DNA of 10,036 nucleotides from an uncultured Lewinella sp. (GTDB taxonomy: Bacteria; Bacteroidota; Bacteroidia; Chitinophagales; Saprospiraceae). Where the stretch lies: the NCBI GenBank assembly GCA_938021455.1, contig CALIGP010000377.1, positions 1-10,036 of the forward strand. The letters are read 5' to 3'. The notes beneath the pieces are model-generated. The model worked only from the letters and a program-made list of their open reading frames with translations. It searched no databases and was not told where the DNA came from. Positions within the stretch are counted from its first letter, which is position 1. Each line of letters starts with the position of its first letter. Shown one piece after another: positions 1 through 5,604 of this stretch. Both the position numbers and the translations under genes were made by a program.

Positions 1-53
1 AGGTTGCGGGGTGGGCGAATTTTCGGACGGTTCCTACTAGAATCGGTCGGTGT

Positions 54-79
54 CTGAGCTTGCGATGTACTGAGCTTGC
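54..79. repeat. Paired CTGAGCTTGC repeats, REP-like
   Basis: The 10-mer CTGAGCTTGC occurs at 54-63 and again at 70-79, 16 bp apart. Flanking bases GGTCG (45-49) and CGACC (87-91) are inverted copies, so the block could fold. The second copy continues as CTGAGCTTGCCGAGTATCGA, which resembles the short dispersed intergenic repeats (REP-like) known in many bacteria. That identification is from memory of the motif, not from a search. A further near-palindrome, GAAAATAAATTTTC, follows at 95-108. No coding sequence is recognisable in 1-216. Confidence 0.45.
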
Positions 80-182
80 CGAGTATCGACCATCGAAAAT
101 AAATTTTCAACGCCTTCAGTATCGTGACTTAATATGATGCGTTAGCCCTGGGGGTGCGTGGTGCGGGTTAAAGGATTTACCA

Positions 183-210
183 AACCTGCAACTTGCCCCC
201 TGCAACCTGT
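183..210. repeat. Four tandem 7-bp units, consensus AACCTGC
   Basis: Four consecutive heptamers are visible: AACCTGC (183-189), AACTTGC (190-196), CCCCTGC (197-203) and AACCTGT (204-210). They lie six bases beyond the stop codon of the minus-strand isomerase gene, in its 3' untranslated region. Degenerate heptad arrays of this kind are something I recall from intergenic spacers of Bacteroidota. Their role is not established. Here the array could only affect transcript end or recombination. Confidence 0.6.
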
Positions 211-216
211 CCTCCC

Positions 217-951
217 CTACCCCAACAACAGCTTCGCACTATAGCCCGCCACATACTCCAGGCTATTAGCCGTAGCGTGTTCTCGTTGATAGAGAAGATT
301 ATGCTTGATGCCTGCGATCACACGGGGTGATTTACTGGCAATACTGGCCGCAATTTCCGTTACGCCCGCCATCAAAGCATCCCGGTTAGAAAAGGACCGG
401 TTAACCATTCCGGCGCTGATGGCCTCGGGAGCAAACATCTTCCGGCCCGTAAAAGCCAGTTCGCTCACAAGGCCAGGTTGTAGTATATAAGGTAGCCGCT
501 GCAGCGTTCCAATATCGGCTACAATACCGAAGTCTACTTCCTTGACAGTGAAGTAGGCATCGTCTGAGCAGTAGCGCATATCGCAGGCGGAGACAATGTC
601 TACCCCACCCCCGATACAACCGCCGTGGATGGCGGCGAGTACTGGCTTACGGCACTGCTCGATGGCGGTAATACTGGCTTGAATCCGGAGGATGAAAGTT
701 TCCAGCTGGGTGATCATCTCTTCTTTCGTGCCGGTGGCACGGGCCTGGAGGCTTCCCAGAACAGACAGGTCCATCCCCGCACAAAAGTGTTTTCCTTCGC
801 CAGCGAGGATGACGACGTGGACGTCTTCGTTTTCGTCCAATTCCCGGAAGGTGTCGCCCATCGCATCCCAGTCGGCTTCTGCCAGGGCGTTAGCCCGGTC
901 GGGATGAGGAAAAGTAACGGTTGCGATGTGGTTAGCAATGGAAGTTTTCAT
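217..951 (-). CDS. Delta3,5-delta2,4-dienoyl-CoA isomerase-like enoyl-CoA hydratase/isomerase
   Basis: A 244-residue crotonase-fold protein with an ATG start and TAG stop. The oxyanion-hole regions are FCAGMD (residues 56-61) and GGCIGGGVD (110-118). Three acidic residues, Asp118, Glu138 and Asp146, have exactly the spacing (20 and 8) of Asp176, Glu196 and Asp204 in rat ECH1. The surrounding stretches SACDMRYC and VKEVDFG also read like ECH1. Ordinary enoyl-CoA hydratases have Glu at the first position, so isomerisation of 3,5-dienoyl-CoA to 2,4-dienoyl-CoA is a better guess than hydration. The role would be oxidation of fatty acids with odd-numbered double bonds, in the cytoplasm. The gene lies 21 bp after the SDR gene and is probably cotranscribed with it. 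Eukaryotic ECH1 has targeting extensions that are absent here. The family is certain, while the exact reaction is inferred from the triad. Confidence 0.88.
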   Translation of the reverse strand: MKTSIANHIATVTFPHPDRANALAEADWDAMGDTFRELDENEDVHVVILAGEGKHFCAGMDLSVLGSLQARATGTKEEMITQLETFILRIQASITAIEQCRKPVLAAIHGGCIGGGVDIVSACDMRYCSDDAYFTVKEVDFGIVADIGTLQRLPYILQPGLVSELAFTGRKMFAPEAISAGMVNRSFSNRDALMAGVTEIAASIASKSPRVIAGIKHNLLYQREHATANSLEYVAGYSAKLLLG

Positions 952-972
952 GCCTTATTTATTGTCTCTCAA

Positions 973-1767
973 TTAGCGGAACATGTTTACCATCCGCATT
1001 CGGTCACCGTGCAGGTGGTCCATGCCATCGACGTAGAGCGTAGTGCCGCTGGTGTAGGCGGAAAGCGGACTCGCCAGAAAGAGAACGGCGTTGGCCACGT
1101 CCTCAATGGTACCGTGGCGTTGCATCAGGTTCTCCTCTTTCATTTGATCGAGGAGCGCTTTAACGGGCTCGGCGTAGGTGTCTAGTCCGGAAGAAATGAT
1201 GGTCCCCGGGGCGACACAGTTCAGGCGGATGTTGTAAACGGCCCACTCCTGCGCCAGTGTTTTGGTCAGGTTCTCCACGGCGGCGCGGGCGGCGCCAGTG
1301 TGGGCCATGCCCGGAAAACCGCGTAGGTGGTTAACGACAATGTTGATGATGTTGCCGCTTTTTTGGGGCACGAAAAAGCGATTCGCCATAATTCGTGACA
1401 CAAAAAAAGTACCGTTCACATTCGTGTTGATTACCGCATTCCAGCCGTTATCGCTGATGTGCCGAGCCAGGCTGGGGAACTGCCCACCGGCGTTATTGAC
1501 CAGGATATCGAGGCGGCCGAATTCACTTTCAATCCTATCCGCCAGGGCCTCCACTTCCTCGCTTTTACGAATGTCACAGGGGCGCTGCACGCAGGTGCCG
1601 TGTTCGGATAAGGCAGCAGCGGCTTCCGCCAGCGGCGCCGCTTTGCGGGCGCAGATGATGACTTTGGCCCCCAGCTTCAGCAAAGCCTCCGCAATGCCGT
1701 AGCCGATGCCCGATCTGCCACCGGTGACGAGGGCTACTTTGTCTTGAAAGAGATTGGGGGCGTACAT
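973..1767 (-). CDS. SDR family oxidoreductase, trans-2-enoyl-CoA / 2,4-dienoyl-CoA reductase type
   Basis: A Rossmann-fold short-chain dehydrogenase of 264 residues. The cofactor motif TGGRSGIG is at 15-22 and NNAG at 91-94. The conserved VAPG segment follows at 185-188, and a C-terminal G-x-x-L-x-V-D-G at 241-248. The classical YxxxK dyad is not present. The aligned segment reads T-G-A-A-R (157-161), within HTGAARAAVENLTKTLAQEW, as in peroxisomal trans-2-enoyl-CoA reductase (PECR), which has SGAAR there. The stretch NNAGGQFPSLARHIS also matches that subfamily. The likely reaction is NADPH-dependent reduction of unsaturated acyl-CoA, a partner activity to the isomerase encoded just downstream. 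I chose the ATG at 1765-1767. A TTG nine codons upstream (1792-1794) is also in frame but overlaps a promoter-like element and adds residues before the usual SDR N terminus. Substrate assignment is inference. Confidence 0.85.
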   Translation of the reverse strand: MYAPNLFQDKVALVTGGRSGIGYGIAEALLKLGAKVIICARKAAPLAEAAAALSEHGTCVQRPCDIRKSEEVEALADRIESEFGRLDILVNNAGGQFPSLARHISDNGWNAVINTNVNGTFFVSRIMANRFFVPQKSGNIINIVVNHLRGFPGMAHTGAARAAVENLTKTLAQEWAVYNIRLNCVAPGTIISSGLDTYAEPVKALLDQMKEENLMQRHGTIEDVANAVLFLASPLSAYTSGTTLYVDGMDHLHGDRMRMVNMFR

Positions 1768-1957
1768 GGGCGGTCGACTTTGGTTGCGGCGCAATGTAGC
1801 GAAAATTCGCTGGAATCGCTTTTAGTTGAGAACTTAAACAACAAAGCATAAGGCAGTCATCTCATCGCTCCTCCAAACTTCCCCTGCACCCGCGCTCCGT
1901 CGCCCACACTCTTTATCTACGCAAAAAATCCTACCTTCCGTCTTCTAATCTCGATCC
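1768..1957. promoter_or_regulatory. Divergent intergenic region with weak -7-like elements
   Basis: This 190-bp spacer separates the minus-strand SDR-isomerase unit from the plus-strand synthetase gene, so it must hold both promoters. On the minus strand TACATTGC (1791-1798) is a partial match to the Bacteroidota -7 consensus TAnnTTTG and lies 23 bp before the SDR ATG. On the plus strand TACCTTCC (1932-1939) is an even weaker match, 18 bp before the synthetase ATG. I could not find a convincing -33 TTG for either, nor any operator-like dyad. The assignment rests on gene layout more than on motif quality. Confidence 0.35.
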
Positions 1958-3628
1958 ATGCAATTTCCTACCTTACTCCATGCCTTCTATCACCGTGAAA
2001 AAGCCCAGGCTGAGCGCGTCTATCTTCGCCAGCCCTTTGGGGAAAAGTGGGAAGATTACAGCTGGGCCGAAGTAGGGCAAATGGCCCGTAAAGTGGCCAC
2101 TTATCTGAAAGCGCAGAACTTCCCTCCCCGCAGCCACATCGGGCTGGTATCGAAGAATTGCCGGGAGTGGGTAATTGCCGACCTGGCCATCATGATGGCC
2201 GGTCACGTTTCTGTCCCCTTCTTCGCTACCCTGACCGGTAAGCAAATTGCCGAGGTACTAGACCTGGGAGACGTTGTTTGTCTCTTCGCTGGCAAAACCG
2301 AAGTTTGGGACGACATGAAAAAGGGTGTCCCAGAAGACATGCCCGTAATCCGTTTCCCGCATTATTCTGGCAACTCGGAGGTAAAACGAGGCAAAGACTG
2401 GAACGAGATTATGCAAGAAAACGCGCCAATGGAGGGTGACCCCGTTCCATCAGCTGATGACCTCTGGACCATCATCTTCACCAGCGGCACCACCGGAACG
2501 CCAAAGGGTGTGATGGTTAAACATGGCACTATGGCCGCACAGGCACGGGCTATTCATGACAAAAATGTCCTGAACCTTGACCAGACCGGTGCCAGCAATG
2601 TTTTCTTCAGTTTTCTACCGCTCAATCACGTAGCCGAACGTGGCGTAGTAGAATGTATGTGCATCTGGTACGGTGGCTCCATGGCCTTCACCGAAAGTAT
2701 TGATCGCTTCGCCGCCAACCTGCAGGATATCCGGCCGACACTATTCTTTGCCGTACCCCGAATCTGGACTAAACTCCGTGGTGGTGTGCTGGCTAAGATG
2801 CCACTGGAGAAGCTCAATAAATTCCTCCGCATTCCCATTCTTTCCTGGTACGTTAAGCGAAAGATTGCTAAGGGACTTGGTCTGGACCGGACGCGGATTA
2901 ACATCACCGGTGCCGCCGCCATTCCACACGCAACAAAGTCCTTTTTTGCTAAAATTGGTCTGCCCTTATCCGAAGCCTACGGCATGACGGAGAACTGCGC
3001 TACCAGCCACATGCTCTTCCCCGGTCAGGACAAGCCTGGCTCCGTTGGCCGGGCACAGCCCGGCACGGAGTGCCGCATCGACCCGGACTCCGGCGAAGTG
3101 CTCACTAAGGCTCCCTATACGATGGATGGTTACTATAAAGACGCAGAAAAAACGGCCGAGACCATCACCGACAGCTGGTTGCACACCGGTGATCAGGGCA
3201 AAATTGACGAGGATGGCTTCCTCTTCCTTACCGGCCGGGTGAAGGACACCTTTAAAACGGCTAAAGCCAAATTTATCGTTCCGAACGAAATTGAGAAAAA
3301 GTTTGATAGCCTGACCGATCTGGAGCAAATGTGTCTGTTGGGCCTTGGCATGCCACAACCCGTTCTTATCGTTTCTCTTTCCGAGCTCGGTGCGGCGCTT
3401 CCGCAGGATGCCTTGCAGCGTTCGTTGAAAGCAAAGTTGGACAGCGTCAATGCGACCTTAGCGAGCTACAAAAAAGTAGCCGCCATCGTTGTGGCCAAAG
3501 AAGACTTTACCGTAGAAAACGGCCTGCTCACGCCTACCCTAAAGGTGAAGCGTCCACAGGTGCACACCCGCTTTAGTGAGAGCCTACCCGAATGGTGCAG
3601 TCTGGATGGAGCCATTATTTGGGAATAA
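1958..3628 (+). CDS. Long-chain acyl-CoA synthetase (AMP-binding, ACSL type)
   Basis: This 556-residue ANL-superfamily enzyme activates a fatty acid to acyl-AMP and then acyl-CoA. The ATP phosphate loop FTSGTTGTPKG is at 174-184, the adenine motif YGMTEN at 341-346, and HTGD, with its ribose-binding Asp, at 409-412. The hinge and A8 region GRVKDTFKTAKAKF starts at 426, and LTPTLKVKR, holding the catalytic Lys, is at 523-531. The A8 loop reads K-A-K-F where long-chain synthetases usually have K-G-K-Y, a mild departure. The order of motifs, the F-F-x-x-P-R-I-W segment (263-270) and the W-x-x-x-x-G-x-I-x-W-E C-terminal end favour the long-chain type over acetyl-CoA or MenE-like enzymes. There is no signal peptide, so it is probably cytoplasmic or peripherally membrane-bound. 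The next gene, a thioesterase, begins 38 bp downstream and is likely cotranscribed. Chain-length preference cannot be read from sequence. Confidence 0.93.
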   Translation: MQFPTLLHAFYHREKAQAERVYLRQPFGEKWEDYSWAEVGQMARKVATYLKAQNFPPRSHIGLVSKNCREWVIADLAIMMAGHVSVPFFATLTGKQIAEVLDLGDVVCLFAGKTEVWDDMKKGVPEDMPVIRFPHYSGNSEVKRGKDWNEIMQENAPMEGDPVPSADDLWTIIFTSGTTGTPKGVMVKHGTMAAQARAIHDKNVLNLDQTGASNVFFSFLPLNHVAERGVVECMCIWYGGSMAFTESIDRFAANLQDIRPTLFFAVPRIWTKLRGGVLAKMPLEKLNKFLRIPILSWYVKRKIAKGLGLDRTRINITGAAAIPHATKSFFAKIGLPLSEAYGMTENCATSHMLFPGQDKPGSVGRAQPGTECRIDPDSGEVLTKAPYTMDGYYKDAEKTAETITDSWLHTGDQGKIDEDGFLFLTGRVKDTFKTAKAKFIVPNEIEKKFDSLTDLEQMCLLGLGMPQPVLIVSLSELGAALPQDALQRSLKAKLDSVNATLASYKKVAAIVVAKEDFTVENGLLTPTLKVKRPQVHTRFSESLPEWCSLDGAIIWE

Positions 3629-3666
3629 GCGAACAGCCAGTAAGTAAAGACCACTGATTTACAACC

Positions 3667-4092
3667 ATGATTTGGACCACCCCCCCCACCCTGGAAGGGC
3701 TTAACGCCAGTAATGAAGATACTGCAGCATCTCACCTGGATCTTACATTCACTGGGTTTGGTGACGACTACCTGCTCGCAGAAATGCCCGTCACTTCCCG
3801 TAGCGTACAACCCATGCGGAGGCTCCATGGCGGAATCAGCTGTTTTATTATTGAGACACTCGGTTCAGTAGCCGGAATGCTGTCCGTTCCAAAACCCGGC
3901 AAGCAATATATTGTGGGCACGGAGATTAACGCCAGTCACCTTCGGGGAGTCTCGGAAGGGGATAAGATTTTTGGCAAGGTCACTCCCGTCCGCGTAGGTC
4001 GAAGGGTTCAGGTCTGGCAGGTAGACATCACGGATAAAGCGGGCAGACTGGTTTGCACCGGGCGCATTAATTGCCAGGTGCTAGGCATGTAA
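3667..4092 (+). CDS. PaaI/YdiI-type hotdog acyl-CoA thioesterase
   Basis: A 141-residue single hotdog-fold protein. The signature LHGGISCFIIETLGS (53-67) matches the family pattern LHGG....E..GS. Gln48, His54 and Glu63 fall at the same numbers as residues of the E. coli YdiI/YbdB active site, where Glu63 is the catalytic carboxylate. Such enzymes hydrolyse acyl- or aroyl-CoA thioesters. YdiI cleaves 1,4-dihydroxy-2-naphthoyl-CoA in menaquinone synthesis, so a MenI-like role is an alternative. Its position directly after an acyl-CoA synthetase argues rather for CoA recycling or proofreading in fatty acid metabolism. The ATG at 3667 gives the family's usual length. A run of eight C (3680-3687) in codons 5-7 is a potential slippage site. 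The family assignment is strong and the substrate is unknown. Confidence 0.88.
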   Translation: MIWTTPPTLEGLNASNEDTAASHLDLTFTGFGDDYLLAEMPVTSRSVQPMRRLHGGISCFIIETLGSVAGMLSVPKPGKQYIVGTEINASHLRGVSEGDKIFGKVTPVRVGRRVQVWQVDITDKAGRLVCTGRINCQVLGM

Positions 4093-4162
4093 TTCTTTCC
4101 TCTGTTTACTCCTGATAAAATAAAGATGACGGGCAAATTTCTTTCAGAGAGCCGGTGAGGTC

Positions 4163-4170
4163 TATTTTTG
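4163..4170 (+). promoter_or_regulatory. Bacteroidota -7 element (TAnnTTTG) before small gene and lpxD
   Basis: TATTTTTG is a full match to the TAnnTTTG -7 consensus of the Bacteroidota housekeeping sigma factor. It ends 14 bp before the ATG at 4185, which would give a very short leader. No clear -33 TTG is seen. The element is also part of an inverted repeat, GGGCAAA (4131-4137) with TTTGCCC (4167-4173), so the strands could pair around the start of transcription. It would drive the small gene and lpxD. Confidence 0.5.
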
Positions 4171-4184
4171 CCCAAAATCCATTC

Positions 4185-4475
4185 ATGCGTATTATCGGCC
4201 GGATCGGGCACCCTAACCTACAAATCACTGTCTTCTCTAATGACGGTCGGTTTCCGGTTCAATTTGAGCTCTCGGGTCTTACCCAGATTTATCGCTTCCG
4301 TAAAGGAGATCAGGTAAATGGGTTTGCGGACATTCGTCGTTTGATTGATGCCGATTTTACGACGGCGGTTTTGCGACAGTTTCGGGAAATGCAGAAAACA
4401 CAGTCTGACTTATTTGACCGCCATGCTCCATCAACGGAGGCAGAAGACCTTAATGACTTGCCTGATTTAATCTGA
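4185..4475 (+). CDS. Small conserved-looking protein of unknown function upstream of lpxD
   Basis: A 96-residue protein that I cannot assign to a named family. It begins MRIIGRIGHPNLQITVFSND, has a beta-rich N-terminal half (FPVQFELSG, IYRFRKGD), then a helical stretch around residues 48-74 (FADIRRLIDADFTTAVLRQF), and an acidic tail ending EDLNDLPDLI. It has no signal peptide, membrane segment or cysteines, so it is probably cytoplasmic. I recall similar short proteins starting with a HP..xITVFS-like motif in other Bacteroidota, but this was not searched. The ATG at 4185 is preferred over an in-frame GTG at 4155 because the GTG lies upstream of the -7 element. The lpxD ATG follows after 16 bp, so the two are probably cotranscribed. 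This suggests, without proving, a link to envelope synthesis. Confidence 0.72.
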   Translation: MRIIGRIGHPNLQITVFSNDGRFPVQFELSGLTQIYRFRKGDQVNGFADIRRLIDADFTTAVLRQFREMQKTQSDLFDRHAPSTEAEDLNDLPDLI

Positions 4476-4491
4476 GTTTAACCAACCATAC

Positions 4492-5526
4492 ATGCAAATT
4501 ACAGCCGCCCAACTGGCAGAGATGATCAACGCCACCGTCGAGGGAGACCCCGATGCCATCATTTCTGCTCCCGCCAAAATCGAAGAAGCGGGCCCTGGCA
4601 CCATTTCCTTTTTGGCCAACCCGGCCTATGAGAACTACCTGTATTCTACGGGGGCCTCCGCAGTATTGGTTAGCCGTGACTTTGAAGCCAAGCAAGCCGT
4701 AACTGCTACTTTGTTGCGGGTGGACGATGTTTATGGCACCGTGGGTCACCTCCTGTCTGTATACGGCAAGGATGAGGCCTCCCTGAGTAATCGTAGTGTT
4801 TCGGCACAGGCATACGTGGACGATACGGCCAGTATCGGACAGAATGTAGCCATTGGTCATTTTTCCAGCATCGGTGCTGGTGCAGCCGTTGGAGACGGAA
4901 CGGTCATTCTTGATCAGGTCTTCATTGGCCCTAACACAAGTATTGGTAAAAACTGCACCTTCTACCCTGGTGTCCGCATTCTGCGGGGATGCGTCGTTGG
5001 AGACAATTGCATCCTGCACGCTAATGTTGTTGTGGGCGGTGATGGGTTTGGCTTTTCTCCGGATGCTGCAACCGGAAAGTACACTAAAGTACCTCAAGTG
5101 GGCAATGTCATCATCCATAATGAGGTTGAAATCGGAGCCTGCACAACCATCGATCGAGCAACAATGGGCTCCACCGTTATTCGCTCCGGCGTGAAGCTGG
5201 ACAACCTCATTCAGATCGCACACAACGTCGAAATCGGAGAAAACACCGTGATTGCTGCACTGGCCGGTGTCGCTGGATCTGCGAAGATTGGTCGTAATTG
5301 TCGCATTGGCGGTCAGGTTGGCATCGCCGGGCATTGCACGCTGGCAGATGGCACCCAAGTACAGGCACAAGCAGGCGTTATCAACTCCATCAAGGAGCCC
5401 GGCGCAGCACTTGGTGGATCTCCGCACATGCATTATCCTGATTATTTAAGGAGTTATGCCGTCTTTAAAAACTTACCCAAAATTGTCGCGGACCTTCGTA
5501 AAAAGATTAGCGAAATCTCCACCTGA
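4492..5526 (+). CDS. lpxD: UDP-3-O-acylglucosamine N-acyltransferase LpxD
   Basis: This 344-residue enzyme transfers the second 3-hydroxyacyl chain from acyl-ACP to UDP-3-O-acyl-glucosamine, the third step of lipid A synthesis. The N-terminal uridine-binding domain covers roughly 1-100, with the typical ISFLANP segment (38-44). A left-handed beta helix of hexapeptide repeats follows from about 105 to 300 (for example IGQNVA, IGKNCT, IGRNCR). GGDGFGF is at 182-188. DNLIQIAHNVEIG contains His244, equivalent to the catalytic His239 of E. coli. The C terminus has the usual GGSPHMHYPDYLRSY segment and a final helix (324-341). The length agrees with E. coli LpxD (341). It acts in the cytoplasm as a homotrimer. 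The next gene, lpxC, is 74 bp away and has its own promoter-like element. Confidence 0.97.
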   Translation: MQITAAQLAEMINATVEGDPDAIISAPAKIEEAGPGTISFLANPAYENYLYSTGASAVLVSRDFEAKQAVTATLLRVDDVYGTVGHLLSVYGKDEASLSNRSVSAQAYVDDTASIGQNVAIGHFSSIGAGAAVGDGTVILDQVFIGPNTSIGKNCTFYPGVRILRGCVVGDNCILHANVVVGGDGFGFSPDAATGKYTKVPQVGNVIIHNEVEIGACTTIDRATMGSTVIRSGVKLDNLIQIAHNVEIGENTVIAALAGVAGSAKIGRNCRIGGQVGIAGHCTLADGTQVQAQAGVINSIKEPGAALGGSPHMHYPDYLRSYAVFKNLPKIVADLRKKISEIST

Positions 5527-5548
5527 TAGTCATCCCTCCCAAAAAACC

Positions 5549-5556
5549 TATCTTTG
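5549..5556 (+). promoter_or_regulatory. -7 element TATCTTTG for lpxC-fabZ / lpxA
   Basis: TATCTTTG is a perfect TAnnTTTG match in the 74-bp gap between lpxD and lpxC. Transcription would start near 5562-5564, giving about 37 nt before the lpxC ATG. A -33 TTG at the usual distance is not visible. Its presence suggests that lpxC-fabZ, lpxA and the ABC gene can be expressed independently of lpxD. Confidence 0.55.
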
Positions 5557-5565
5557 CGCCCGCAA

Positions 5566-5604
5566 ATGAATCCGACCACTCTTCAGAGCCCCCATTGCAC
5601 ATGA
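5566..5604 (+). CDS. Possible 12-codon leader frame overlapping the lpxC start
   Basis: An open frame begins with ATG only 9 bp after the -7 element and reads MNPTTLQSPHCT, then TGA. The stop overlaps the lpxC start as ATGA (5601-5604), the classical arrangement for coupled translation. It would be almost leaderless. A frame this short arises easily by chance, and no Shine-Dalgarno sequence supports it, so it is listed as a candidate only. Confidence 0.2.
   Translation: MNPTTLQSPHCT

Noticed and set aside
625..1185. Plus-strand open frame (186 codons) across the isomerase and SDR genes
   Set aside because: It spans two confident minus-strand genes and their gap, and its translation shows no domain.
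4155..4184. GTG start giving a ten-residue longer small protein
   Set aside because: The GTG lies upstream of the TATTTTTG -7 element, so it would not be on the main transcript. The ATG at 4185 begins the better-structured N terminus.
4450..5433. Long open frame (327 codons) on the minus strand opposite lpxD
   Set aside because: It is antisense to lpxD, whose catalytic and hexapeptide motifs are unmistakable. Repetitive hexapeptide codons often leave the opposite strand open. The translation has no recognisable motif.
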